Shown in pieces: positions 6,439 to 15,354 of a stretch of DNA of 52,841 nt. Position 1 is the first letter of the stretch. Each line of letters starts with the position of its first letter. The position numbers were made by a program, and so were the translations under genes. The stretch spans positions 1 through 52,841 of the forward strand of contig JAITJS010000026.1 in NCBI GenBank assembly GCA_031278815.1, in the 5' to 3' direction. The notes under the pieces are model-generated. The model was not told the DNA's origin. It was given only the letters and a program-made list of their open reading frames with translations, and ran no database searches. Source of the DNA: Treponema sp. (lineage in GTDB: Bacteria > Spirochaetota > Spirochaetia > Treponematales > Breznakiellaceae).

Positions 6439-7485
6439 ATGAAAATGGTAAAGTACGCAGTATGCGTGGCTTTAGGAATGGCCCTTGCGGTAGGTAGTGT
6501 ATTTGCAGGGGGCGGTAAGCAGCAAGAGAGCGGAGGCGGTAGTCAATCCCAGAGTGGAGGGGCTCAGACGGCAGCGAAGATTAAGGTTATTTTCGCAGGA
6601 ACCGAAGCCGCTACCACCGGTCAAAGCCGCATGATGCAGGAAGTGGCGGACAAGCTGAATGCGAGTGGCCGCTTTGAGGCGGATGTCCAGGTCAACGGTG
6701 CCCTTTCCGGTGACACCGATAATCTGGTAACCCAGGCGAAAACCGGAGTACCCCTGGTGGTTCCTTCCGACCCTGGTAGGTTGGCGAGCCAATTCAACAT
6801 CCCAGATCTCAATATTCTGATGGCCCCTTATGTGCTGACGGATATAGCGGTTTTGCAGAAACTGCCCGACACCCCGATCTTCAAAGAGTGGCAGGCAAAA
6901 CTTGAAGCTCAGGGAATTACCTTTGTGGCGGATATGTACAACGGCTTCCGTAGCTTCTACACTACCACCCCGGTTACGACCCCGGCTGACCTCAGTGGTT
7001 TACGGATCCGCGGCTTTGGTAACAACATCGGTAATGCCCTGGCCAAGTATCTGGGCTTTGCGAATATCGGTATATCCTGGGGCGAAGTGCTCCCCGGTAT
7101 CCAGCAGAAAACCCTGGATGGTTGTGAGGTCCAAGTCGCCACTGCCTATGGCTCGGCCATCTACGAAGTTGCCAAGAATTTGGCTTTGACCAAGCACTAC
7201 ATGCTTCAGTCATCCTTTGTGTGCTCGACCAACCTGCTCAACGGCATGCCGGAGGCGGACAGGAGACTGTTCCTGGACACCATTCGGGAAGCTTCTCGGA
7301 AATACAGCGGGATTATCGCAACAGAAGAAGACGGCTACTATCAGCAGATGAAAGACAAGGGCGTTACCATCACCGAAGTCGATCTGCAGGTATTCCAGGA
7401 TGCCCTAGCTCCGCTATACAGTAACAATGATCTGGGCTTCTCCCCGGGTCTCAAAGATCGCTTGTTTAACGAATTGGGTCTCTAA
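6439..7485 (+). CDS. dctP: TRAP transporter substrate-binding protein (DctP)
   Basis: 348 residues. An N-terminal signal peptide (KYAVCVALGMALAVGSVFA) is followed by a Gly/Ser-rich linker beginning GGGKQ, so the mature protein is periplasmic. The body follows the DctP family plan, including PDLNILMAPYVLTD, the LSGLRIRG segment (family Arg that binds ligand carboxylates) and GISWGEVLPGIQQKTLDG. The ligand is probably an organic acid. AGGAGG lies before the ATG. It heads the dctPQM operon, and a hairpin terminator between dctP and dctQ probably keeps the binding protein in excess. Its middle section is duplicated as a degenerate copy at 11454-11671. Confidence 0.93.
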   Translation: MKMVKYAVCVALGMALAVGSVFAGGGKQQESGGGSQSQSGGAQTAAKIKVIFAGTEAATTGQSRMMQEVADKLNASGRFEADVQVNGALSGDTDNLVTQAKTGVPLVVPSDPGRLASQFNIPDLNILMAPYVLTDIAVLQKLPDTPIFKEWQAKLEAQGITFVADMYNGFRSFYTTTPVTTPADLSGLRIRGFGNNIGNALAKYLGFANIGISWGEVLPGIQQKTLDGCEVQVATAYGSAIYEVAKNLALTKHYMLQSSFVCSTNLLNGMPEADRRLFLDTIREASRKYSGIIATEEDGYYQQMKDKGVTITEVDLQVFQDALAPLYSNNDLGFSPGLKDRLFNELGL

Positions 7486-7494
7486 TCCCTACAA

Positions 7495-7528
7495 AGCCGG
7501 GGCGTTGTTCCCGGCTATTTTTTCTTTT
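7495..7528 (+). terminator. Partial terminator between dctP and dctQ
   Basis: A seven-base stem, AGCCGGG (7495-7501) / CCCGGCT (7510-7516), is followed by ATTTTTTCTTTT. It lies inside the operon just upstream of dctQ, so it probably attenuates transcription rather than ends it completely. Confidence 0.75.
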
Positions 7529-7539
7529 AGAGCATACTT

Positions 7540-8022
7540 ATGAGAAATCTATATCGGAGCCTATGCAAGGCAGAAATGGTTATCTGCGGGGTCGGGTTTA
7601 TATTCCTAGTGGCCTTCGTTTTTATGTCCGCTATCCTGCGGTTTTTTCGGATTTCCATGTCCTGGAACATTGATTTGGCGATGTTTCTGCTCGCCTGGAC
7701 GGCTTTCTTAGGTGCAGATATTGCCTGGCGAAGCGGTCAACTAGTGGGCGTTGACCTCATCACCCGTAATCTTCCCCAGGGACTGCAAAAGATTATAGAA
7801 ATCTTACTTTATGGCGTTATCTTTTGCGCCCTGGTACTCATCATCATTTTCGGCATTAAGCTGGCGATCACCGAACGGATCCGGACCTATCAGTCCATCC
7901 CTATTCCTTATTCCTTGGTTACCCTAAGCATTGTAGTTGCCGGCTCGTCGATGGCCTTTTCGACCATCCTTAAAATACGGCGTTCCATTATCAACTTTAA
8001 CAAGAAAGGAGCCTCGGCATGA
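7540..8022 (+). CDS. dctQ: TRAP transporter small permease (DctQ)
   Basis: 160 residues with four hydrophobic helices, at about 15-37, 48-68, 88-110 and 126-146. FLLAWTAFLGADIAWRSGQL matches the DctQ family pattern (aromatic-rich helix 2 with a loop containing R-x-G). DctQ is an essential partner of the large permease in the inner membrane. The gene overlaps dctM by four bases (ATGA), showing translational coupling. Its start lies directly after the attenuator's T run and no strong ribosome-binding site is visible. Confidence 0.9.
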   Translation: MRNLYRSLCKAEMVICGVGFIFLVAFVFMSAILRFFRISMSWNIDLAMFLLAWTAFLGADIAWRSGQLVGVDLITRNLPQGLQKIIEILLYGVIFCALVLIIIFGIKLAITERIRTYQSIPIPYSLVTLSIVVAGSSMAFSTILKIRRSIINFNKKGASA

Positions 8023-9305
8023 CCTTATTGATCCTTTGTTTTGTCCTTTTTCTTGTGATGGGTATGCCCATAGCCTTTGTAATCGGCATTGCGGGGTTCG
8101 CGTATTTTGCTTCCGTGCCTTATCTCAACTTCCAGATCGCCACTCAGATGATCGTCTCCCAGAGCCAATCTTTCGCCTTTCTTGCGGTGCCTTTCTTCAT
8201 TTTCGCGGGGAATCTGATGAACGTGTCGGGGATCACCAGCCGGCTCCTCAGTCTGGCCCGGCTCCTTACCCGGCGCATGTACGGCGGCACCGCCCAGATC
8301 AGCGTGGTGATGAGCACCCTCATGGGAGGGGTCTCAGGATCGGCCACTGCGGACGCCGCTATGGAAACCCGGATACTGGGGCCAGAGATGATGCGGATCG
8401 GCTACAACAAGGGCTATATCTGCTCGGTGAACTGCCTTACTGCGCTTATTACCGCCACCATTCCCCCGAGCCTGGGGCTTATTATCTTCGGTTTTGTAGG
8501 AGAGGTTTCCATAGGCCGCCTCTTTGCCGCGGGGCTTATCCCCGGCATCCTGATGATGTGCTTTTTAATGGCGACCACCTCCATCACTTCCCGGATCAAA
8601 AAATTCGATCCCCCCAGACCTGAGGCGCCGAAACTCAGCATAACGGAACTGTTGGCTAACCTCAAGGAATCCATCTGGGCGCTCTTGTTCCCGGTTATCC
8701 TGATCGTTGGAATCCGTTTCGGGGTGTTCACCCCTTCGGAATCCGGGGCCTTCGCAGTGGTCTATGCGATCCTCATCGGGAGATTTGTCTACAAGGAACT
8801 GACCTGGACGAATTTCAGAGACGCCCTGATCACCACCCTGAAGGACAACGGCGCCATCATGCTGATCATCGCCATGTCCGGGCCTTTCAGCTATGCCATC
8901 ACCTGGGTAAAAGCGCCGGTAGTTTTGAGTAACCTGATCTTCGGCATTACCCAAAACCCCCAGATTCTGGTACTCATCATGATTGGCTTCCTGTTCATCA
9001 CCGGCATGTTCGTGGACAGTAACGTGAACTTTCTCCTCTTAACGCCGATTTTCCTGCCTATGGTAAAGAGCGTGGGCATCGACCCGGTTCACTTCGGTGT
9101 GCTCATGGCTACGGTGGTTACCCTAGGGGTAATGACCCCGCCGATTGGATCCGCCCTATACACGGTCTGCGGCATCATTGATTGTCCGGTGGAGGACTAC
9201 ACTAAGGAGAGCCTCCCATTCCTGGCTGCGGTGCTACTGGAACTGGCGATTTTGGTATTTCTTCCTGATGTGGTGCTCTGGATACCCAACATGGTTTTCG
9301 GTTGA
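8019..9305 (+). CDS. dctM: TRAP transporter large permease (DctM)
   Basis: 428 residues with about 12 membrane segments, typical of the DctM/SiaM family. Recognisable elements are FLAVPFFIFAGNLM, the ISVVMSTLMGGVSGSATADA segment with its conserved GxSGSxxAD, IPPSLGLIIFG and GVMTPPIGSALY. It should couple uptake of the DctP ligand to the sodium gradient. AGGAG lies near the end of dctQ. No catalytic or structural element appears to be missing. Confidence 0.95.
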   Translation: MTLLILCFVLFLVMGMPIAFVIGIAGFAYFASVPYLNFQIATQMIVSQSQSFAFLAVPFFIFAGNLMNVSGITSRLLSLARLLTRRMYGGTAQISVVMSTLMGGVSGSATADAAMETRILGPEMMRIGYNKGYICSVNCLTALITATIPPSLGLIIFGFVGEVSIGRLFAAGLIPGILMMCFLMATTSITSRIKKFDPPRPEAPKLSITELLANLKESIWALLFPVILIVGIRFGVFTPSESGAFAVVYAILIGRFVYKELTWTNFRDALITTLKDNGAIMLIIAMSGPFSYAITWVKAPVVLSNLIFGITQNPQILVLIMIGFLFITGMFVDSNVNFLLLTPIFLPMVKSVGIDPVHFGVLMATVVTLGVMTPPIGSALYTVCGIIDCPVEDYTKESLPFLAAVLLELAILVFLPDVVLWIPNMVFG

Positions 9306-9386
9306 GGTTTGTCTGTTTTTCTGGGAGTACGCTTCCCCGTAGCTTAGGGGTTTTGAGTAACAGAAAGGCTACATTAAGGAGTATCC

Positions 9387-10934
9387 ATGGAATTCGAAGC
9401 AGCGCAAGTCAGTTTTTTATCAATTATTCCACCGGTTATGGCTATAGCCTTGGCCCTGATTACCAAAGAAGTGATCTTTTCTTTGTTGTTGGGGATCATG
9501 GCGGGAGTGGGGATCTATAGCTTTGCGATGGGGCTCGGGTTCACCGGTATCTTCAGTACCACCATAGACCTGATGATTACCCAGGTGGGGAATAACGCCT
9601 CCATGGTGATCTTCCTTGCCATGCTCGGCGCTTTGGTGGCCCTCATCACCCGTGCAGGAGGTTCCAGGGCCTATGGTAACTGGGCATCCCGGAAATTAAA
9701 GTCCCCTCAGAGTGTAAGTCTTATTACAGCCCTCTTGGGAATCATCATCTTCATAGACGACTATTTTAACTGCCTCACCGTAGGAACGGTTATGAAACCG
9801 GTTACCGATAGGTATAAGATTTCCCGGGAGAAACTGGCCTACATTATTGATGCGACTGCAGCGCCGGTCTGTATCATCGCCCCTATTTCTTCCTGGGCCG
9901 CATCGGTTATCTCCTATTATCCTACCGAAACCGGAATTACCGGGATGCAGGCATTCGTGGGTTCTATTCCGATGAACCTCTATGTGGTATTAACCCTGAT
10001 CATGGTCATGGTCTTAAGTTTTCGTAAAAATGGGGACTTTGGCCCCATGGCTGTAGCCCAACAACGGGCCCGGCAGAACAGGAGTACAACCGTAGAGCAA
10101 GTCGGGGCAGCGGAGGATGACCTTGCCCAGCTTCAGGTCTCTGACCGGGGCAAGGTCGGGGATCTGCTTATTCCCGTACTTTTTCTGGTCTGTTTTTCCA
10201 TTCTCGCGATGCTCTTCTACGGCGGTTATTGGGATGGCAGCGGGAAGACCCTTATCGCTGCCTTTGGGGATACGGATGCAGGGGCTGCCCTTTCCTTAGG
10301 AGGCTTTGCCGCTCTTTTTATCGCCTTTTTGCTCTTTGTTCCCCGGAAACTGATAAGCTTCAAAGAATTCTTTACCACCCTGATGATGGGAATTAAGTCT
10401 ATGGTAGGGGCACTCATCATCCTCACCTTGGCATGGACCATTAGCGCAGTCTGTCGGGAATTCTTGTTAACCGGCCACTATGTGGCAGGACTGGTAGAAC
10501 AGTCTCAGTTACCGGTAGCTTTTATTCCGGCCCTCATGTTCCTCTTCGCCGCAGGGCTCTCCTTCGCCACGGGGACTGCCTGGGGAACCTTTGGTATCCT
10601 CATCCCCATTACCATCAATGTATGCGATATTGTAGCCCCCCATCTTTCAATAACCTCCCTATCCGCAGTGCTGGCAGGGTCTGTGTTCGGAGACCATTGT
10701 TCACCCATTTCAGATACCACCATTCTTTCCTCCACCGGGGCCGGCTGTAATCATATTAACCATGTGGACACTCAGATTCCCTATGCCCTTACCGTAGCGG
10801 TGATTTGTTTCATCGGGTATATTATTGCAGGCTTTACCGCGGGCTTGGGCTTCAGTCTAAGCGTGGCCATTACCCTCCCGGTTTGTCTGATATTGCTTGT
10901 GGCGGCGCTGCTCCTGTTGCCCGTCTTATTGTAA
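9387..10934 (+). CDS. NhaC-family Na+/H+ antiporter-like protein
   Basis: 515 residues with roughly 11-12 hydrophobic helices. FIDDYFNCLTVGTVMKPVTD, AAPVCIIAPISSWAASVISY and GSVFGDHCSPISDTTILSST are signatures of the NhaC superfamily. Residues ~215-260 form a charged cytoplasmic loop. It probably exchanges sodium for protons or a metabolite. Its place 80 bases behind a sodium-driven TRAP system suggests that it recycles sodium or handles a related substrate. AAGGAG precedes the ATG, and a hairpin terminator follows. Confidence 0.9.
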   Translation: MEFEAAQVSFLSIIPPVMAIALALITKEVIFSLLLGIMAGVGIYSFAMGLGFTGIFSTTIDLMITQVGNNASMVIFLAMLGALVALITRAGGSRAYGNWASRKLKSPQSVSLITALLGIIIFIDDYFNCLTVGTVMKPVTDRYKISREKLAYIIDATAAPVCIIAPISSWAASVISYYPTETGITGMQAFVGSIPMNLYVVLTLIMVMVLSFRKNGDFGPMAVAQQRARQNRSTTVEQVGAAEDDLAQLQVSDRGKVGDLLIPVLFLVCFSILAMLFYGGYWDGSGKTLIAAFGDTDAGAALSLGGFAALFIAFLLFVPRKLISFKEFFTTLMMGIKSMVGALIILTLAWTISAVCREFLLTGHYVAGLVEQSQLPVAFIPALMFLFAAGLSFATGTAWGTFGILIPITINVCDIVAPHLSITSLSAVLAGSVFGDHCSPISDTTILSSTGAGCNHINHVDTQIPYALTVAVICFIGYIIAGFTAGLGFSLSVAITLPVCLILLVAALLLLPVLL

Positions 10935-10978
10935 TAGAACGAAGCGGGCAATTTCCGGGGCAGGGAGAAGGGAAGCAG

Positions 10979-11015
10979 CCCAGGGACGGTCAGTACCTGG
11001 GTCTTGTCATTTTTA
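10979..11015 (+). terminator. Terminator after the antiporter gene
   Basis: The stem CCCAGG (10979-10984) / CCTGGG (10996-11001) is followed by TCTTGTCATTTTTA. The stem is only six bases, but its place 45 bases after the stop codon fits. Confidence 0.5.
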
Positions 11016-11055
11016 TAGCTTCAGTAAAAAAAGCCTGCCCCCAGAGGCGGGGAGA

Positions 11056-11267
11056 TTGACGTTAGGGGGCCCGGTGTACTATAGTGTTTCATAGAAACGA
11101 TGAGCCTGGCAGGAAGCCGGGTTTTAGGAGCTGCCTAAAGGCCCCTCCAGGAGGTATGTGTATGATTTATTCCGTATACCCCCCACTTGTAATATATAGT
11201 TTTTCTTTCTCTTTCCCCGATAAAGAGCAGCGTTTATGCCGACAGCGTTGCGGATCGGCAGTTTTTC
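11056..11267 (+). ncRNA. Orphan transcription unit / structured leader (candidate)
   Basis: TTGACG (11056-11061) and TATAGT (11080-11085) are 18 bp apart. About 15 bases after the expected start come hairpin CCTGGC-AGGAA-GCCGGG and hairpin TTTAGG-AGCTG-CCTAAA, then CCTCC directly beside AGGAGGT, a strong ribosome-binding site that the CCTCC could mask. An ATG at 11156 opens a 61-residue frame (to 11341) of no recognisable family. A TGCCGA/TCGGCA stem with five T's (11237-11266) could end the RNA. It could be a small RNA or an orphaned regulatory leader. Apart from this unit, 11016-11055 and 11268-11453 hold nothing I can name. Confidence 0.35.
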
Positions 11268-11453
11268 TACCGCTTATTTTTGTATCCTATAAAGCATCTC
11301 CGCTGTATATCGGCGCTTCCGACACGAAGCCGGAACAATGAAGGTGGTAACGCCGCGTCGCGGCTGCCATATAGATGGAAACGCCCCAGGTTGCCCCTTG
11401 CCTTGCCCACGTCGGGTAATCTCGAGGCTTTCCCTGTACACGTTTTTTACTTT

Positions 11454-11671
11454 ATCCCGGACCTCAATATTCTGATGGCCCCGTATGTTCCTGACGGATA
11501 TAGCGGTTTTGCAGAAACTGCCCGACACCCCGATCTTCAAAGAGTGGCAGGCAAAACTTGAAGCTCAGGGAATTACCTTTGTGGCGGATATGTATAACGG
11601 CTTCCGTAGCTTCTACACTACCACCCCGGTTACGACCCCGGCTAACCTCAGTGGTTTACGGATCCGTGGCT
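11454..11671 (+). pseudogene. Degenerate internal copy of dctP
   Basis: 218 bases align with 6799-7015 of dctP at roughly 96 percent identity by eye. There are several substitutions and one inserted base (GTTCCTGACGG against GTGCTGACGG) that shifts the frame. Both ends of the gene are missing and the copy stops in a TGA shortly after LRIRG. It has no promoter or start codon of its own. It is in the same orientation as dctP, 4.6 kb away. A partial duplication by recombination, or the remnant of a deleted paralogue, is the likely origin. Confidence 0.9.
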
Positions 11672-11695
11672 CCTGAACGCCTCACCGCCGGCCTG

Positions 11696-11733
11696 GTGTG
11701 AGCCTCCTACACGGCTTAGGAGGAGCCTCACAC
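11696..11733. repeat. Long inverted repeat between converging units
   Basis: GTGTGAG-CCTCCTA pairs with TAGGAGG-(AGC)-CTCACAC around a seven-base loop, giving 14 base pairs with one bulge. It lies between the dctP fragment and the 3' end of the minus-strand SNF2 gene. There is no T run on either side. It could be a processing site, a bidirectional transcription block or the end of a lost element. Confidence 0.6.
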
Positions 11734-11783
11734 TCGCTCTGGTGGGAACCTCACTCTCGAGCTAAAGGGCTTTTTGATCCGCC

Positions 11784-14700
11784 TCATCTATCAAAGAGGG
11801 CTTTGAGTTCCTCGTGGCTCATCCGGGCGAGCCAGGACTCCCCAGAGGATAGGGTCATATCTGCCAGTTCCCGCTTGCTCGTCAACATGGCGTCAATCTT
11901 CTCCTCAAAGCTGCCCCGGGTAATGAACCGGTGAACAAAGACATTTCTGGTTTGACCGATGCGGAAAGCCCGGTCAGTAGCCTGGTTTTCCACTGCCGGG
12001 TTGTACCATAAATCATAGTGGATCACCCGGCTTGCCGCGGTAAGATTGAGGCCAAGCCCGCCGGCTTTGAGGCTCACCAAGAGAATCCGGGCACTGGAAT
12101 CCTTCTGAAATTGGTCGATTACCTGGCTTCGTTTCTTTTGCGCCATACCGCCGTGATAGAGTAAGGTCATCTCCCCCAATTCATTCCGAATAATGGTTTC
12201 CAGGCAGTTCAAGGCTTCGACATACTGGCTGAAAATCAGCACTTTTTCGCGATTGCCCAAGATTGCTTCCAACAGGGTGAGGAGTAACTGGGCCTTACCG
12301 GAGAGTTTTGAGACAGCAGCGCTTTCTTTATCGTATACCCGAGGATGATCACAGACTTGTTTCAAGGCCGTGAGCAAACTCAAGACCAAGGCAGAGCGCT
12401 CCTTGGGCTCTGCCAGCTCTGCGGACTTGTCCATAGTCTCGGTAACAATACTTTCGTAAAGCGCGGCCTGTCCCTTTTCCAATACCGCATATTCGTTACT
12501 GGTGATCTTCTCAGGCAGATCCGCAATGATGTTCTTGTCGGTTTTAAGCCTGCGTAACAAGAAAGGAGCGGTAATTTTTTTCAAGACCTGGGACTTCTCT
12601 TTTTGACGCATCACCTCAATGGGAAACCGGTACTCCTCTTTAAACTGGGAAGGGGTTCCCAGATAGCCGGGTAGGATGAAATCAAAGAGCGAACGCATAT
12701 CCTCAAGACGGTTCTCCACCGGGGTTCCTGAAAGGGCAATCCGGTACTGGGATCGGAGCTGTTTGACGGTCTTAGCTCCCTGGGTGTCGGCATTTTTCAT
12801 CAGATGAGCCTCATCTGCGATTACAAGAGAAAAAGGATGATCCCGGAGCTTAGGGCTGTCCCGCACCACAGTCTGGTAAGTGGTGAGGAATACATCATGC
12901 TCATTGTCTAGGCTCCGCTTGGTCCCGTGATACCGGGACACCGAAAGGGAAGGGGCGAAGTTACTCAGTTCCCGTTCCCAGTTTTCAAGCAACGCTGCCG
13001 GCGCGATGATGAGACTATGATCCGATAAGAACCCTGCCTCTTTGAGCCACAGCAGCACCGTGATAGATTGGATCGTCTTCCCCAGGCCCATGTCGTCCGC
13101 CAGGATACATCCAAACCCTGCCAGTATGAGGGAACACATCCAGTTATAGCCCCGCTCTTGGTAGTGCCGAAGCTGTGCATTAAGCCCCTGGGGAATCGGG
13201 AAACTCTGCTCCGCTAAAAGCTGCTTCAGGATTTGTTCTGCATCAAAGGAAAGGATGCTGTCCCCGGCGAAATAGGCTTTGAGGAAATCCTGTGGCTGAG
13301 GATGCCCTGCAAGTTGAGCCTTCTTGAGCAGTCGAGCAAGCTCATCAGGATCCAGGTGGATAAAGGTATTCCTAAATTTAACCAGCCCCTTTTTCTGCTT
13401 CACCAGGGCCTTAAACTCCTCTTGGGTGAGCACCTTATCCCCAATGGCCACCTGCCATTGCCAGTCCAACAGGGAATCCAGCCCCAGGTAACTCACCAGG
13501 GCCCCCGCTGATTTAGCTGCAGTTTGTAGCATCAGCCGGGGCTTTAATTCCCGGTGCAGGTTCTTGGGGAACACCACATCGATCCCTAAACGGGACAGGA
13601 GCAGGGAGGCATGGTCGAGAAAGGCGAGGAGCCGCTCTCCGGTAAGCCCTACCCATGCCTTAGCGGTAAGGCTTCCCAATTCCGGGAGGTAATGGGAAAG
13701 CGACATAGGGGCTTTGAGCACCTCAATGGTTCCGGTCTTCTCCGCCGCATGTTTGAGGGGAATCTTTTCCAGTCCTTGGGGACCTTCAAGGAGTACCTCC
13801 ATGGAAAGCTTAAAGTTTTCTGCGGATTCATCCTTGGGGGAAGCCTCTTTGAGACTAAGCCGATACTGCCACGCGGAGAAATCAACGTACAGTACCGAAA
13901 GCCAGCGGTCTATGGTCAGGGGTAGGCTCCGTAGCCCCGGGGAGGACACCTCCATAGGGTGGCCTTGAAAAAAGAGGTCTAACAGCTCCCGATAATCCGC
14001 GCTCCCCTTTTGATAGGTATTGGGGAGAAAAAAATAGTGCTCCTTCACCCATGTACCGAGAACTGCGGAAGCGAGCAGGTTCACCACACTACGGCCACTG
14101 GCAAAGGTTTTTCCCTTGAGCTTAGTACGCTTTAAGGTAGGAGATTGTACCCTGACCGTATCCAGGGGCAGCATCCGATCCTCATAGGTAGCGAGCAGAT
14201 TCAGGGTCTGGTTGATGAGGGGTAAGCTATCAAAGGGCTTCCAGATAATCTGGAGGAAGCTGGAAGGAACCCGGGATTTCCCGGTTTTCTGGGAGACTGT
14301 TTCTCTGAACACCCCAGGGATAAAGGCCCCGGCAGCGCACAGGAGGTTGAGAAACTTGAAAAGATAAAACAGAAAGGTATAGGAAGGGGTCCCGTCATCG
14401 GAGGAAAAGGATCGAAAACGCTGAAATGCCTCATAAAGGGCATGAGGGTGTTGCTCCCCGGAAAAGGTTTCCTGCACCAGGGTGATTTCTGCCCCTGGCC
14501 GGGGATCCCTACTGGTAATGGTCCAGTGGGAACGGGAGAAGGCATGTTCCTCCTCAGGGCTTGCCTCTTTCGCATCTTCCCAGGACCTCAATCGGGCCAT
14601 GAGGTGGTAGAATTCCGCCAGTACCAGGGTAAAGTCCCGGTTAGAGAATGACGGGGCCGGAGGCAGCAGGGAAAGGATCAGGTCCGTGCACTGGGGAAGC

Positions 14701-15299
14701 TCTGGAAGCTCAGGGGCTTGGGAAGGAAGGTTTCTTGGACTGGAATCTATCTCTACCGTGAAAGGAGGGAGCAGCTCTCGATCCAGGGAAGCGCCGAAGG
14801 GTTCTGCCATAGCATGGAGGTCGATACCGCGGAGCCGAAAAAGAATGCACGGGTCCGCATCAATTTCCCGGGCAATGATATAGTAAAGAGCCGCCATGTG
14901 CTTGCAGGGATCCCCATAGTCAGGGCAATTGCAAGACCGTTTCATTTCTTTCCAGCGTTTAGGGATGAGCAGGATCCCTTCTTTTTTGAGGGTTATGAGC
15001 AATTCTTCAGGCAGTTCCCCCGCAGCAAGCAGGGCAAGTAGACGGGGGTTTTCCTGGATAAGCTGCAGGACCCGTTCCTTTTCTTTTAATTCAGGAAAGG
15101 TAATTTCCACCCGGTAGAAAGGCTGATAATGCCCCTGGACCTTGGCACTTACGTGCTTGTCGGTAATATCTAGGGAGAGGACCTTCCCGGTATTGGCATA
15201 GCTCCGACCCCGGTCAAGCCGAGCTCCCATCTGGTAACTATCCAATACCTCGATAAACCACTTACCCCAGGGGGTAATCCCATAGCCCTGTTTAGCCAT
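11784..15299 (-). CDS. SWIM zinc-finger SNF2-family helicase
   Basis: 1171 residues. A SWIM finger (CNCPDYGDPCKHMAALY) lies at about 123-139. A long middle domain of unclear fold follows. The C-terminal ~450 residues are a complete SWI2/SNF2 motor: LADDMGLGKTIQS (Walker A, ~733), LVIADEAHLMKN (DEAH box, ~828), ALSGTPVENRLEDM, LIFSQYVEALN, SLKAGGLGLNLTAASRVIHY and DRAFRIGQTRNV. It is an ATP-dependent translocase on double-stranded DNA or DNA-protein complexes, with repair or transcription-recycling roles in known bacterial relatives. The ATG follows AAGGGAG on the minus strand. The next gene upstream, the PHP protein, may be co-transcribed. Confidence 0.92.
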   Translation of the reverse strand: MAKQGYGITPWGKWFIEVLDSYQMGARLDRGRSYANTGKVLSLDITDKHVSAKVQGHYQPFYRVEITFPELKEKERVLQLIQENPRLLALLAAGELPEELLITLKKEGILLIPKRWKEMKRSCNCPDYGDPCKHMAALYYIIAREIDADPCILFRLRGIDLHAMAEPFGASLDRELLPPFTVEIDSSPRNLPSQAPELPELPQCTDLILSLLPPAPSFSNRDFTLVLAEFYHLMARLRSWEDAKEASPEEEHAFSRSHWTITSRDPRPGAEITLVQETFSGEQHPHALYEAFQRFRSFSSDDGTPSYTFLFYLFKFLNLLCAAGAFIPGVFRETVSQKTGKSRVPSSFLQIIWKPFDSLPLINQTLNLLATYEDRMLPLDTVRVQSPTLKRTKLKGKTFASGRSVVNLLASAVLGTWVKEHYFFLPNTYQKGSADYRELLDLFFQGHPMEVSSPGLRSLPLTIDRWLSVLYVDFSAWQYRLSLKEASPKDESAENFKLSMEVLLEGPQGLEKIPLKHAAEKTGTIEVLKAPMSLSHYLPELGSLTAKAWVGLTGERLLAFLDHASLLLSRLGIDVVFPKNLHRELKPRLMLQTAAKSAGALVSYLGLDSLLDWQWQVAIGDKVLTQEEFKALVKQKKGLVKFRNTFIHLDPDELARLLKKAQLAGHPQPQDFLKAYFAGDSILSFDAEQILKQLLAEQSFPIPQGLNAQLRHYQERGYNWMCSLILAGFGCILADDMGLGKTIQSITVLLWLKEAGFLSDHSLIIAPAALLENWERELSNFAPSLSVSRYHGTKRSLDNEHDVFLTTYQTVVRDSPKLRDHPFSLVIADEAHLMKNADTQGAKTVKQLRSQYRIALSGTPVENRLEDMRSLFDFILPGYLGTPSQFKEEYRFPIEVMRQKEKSQVLKKITAPFLLRRLKTDKNIIADLPEKITSNEYAVLEKGQAALYESIVTETMDKSAELAEPKERSALVLSLLTALKQVCDHPRVYDKESAAVSKLSGKAQLLLTLLEAILGNREKVLIFSQYVEALNCLETIIRNELGEMTLLYHGGMAQKKRSQVIDQFQKDSSARILLVSLKAGGLGLNLTAASRVIHYDLWYNPAVENQATDRAFRIGQTRNVFVHRFITRGSFEEKIDAMLTSKRELADMTLSSGESWLARMSHEELKALFDR

Positions 15300-15354
15300 C
15301 GCTCTCCCTTAATTGGAATCCTTCCCTAACGACCCGATAAACCATTGGGGAGCC

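Noticed and set aside
9330-9354. CCCC...GGGGTTTT as a terminator after dctM
   Set aside because: The stem is only four base pairs and the T run is short.
10965-10984. GGAAGCAGCC motif resembling the SRP 4.5S RNA core
   Set aside because: The flanking sequence lacks the paired arms and GNRA loop geometry of 4.5S RNA, and the site overlaps the terminator after the antiporter gene.
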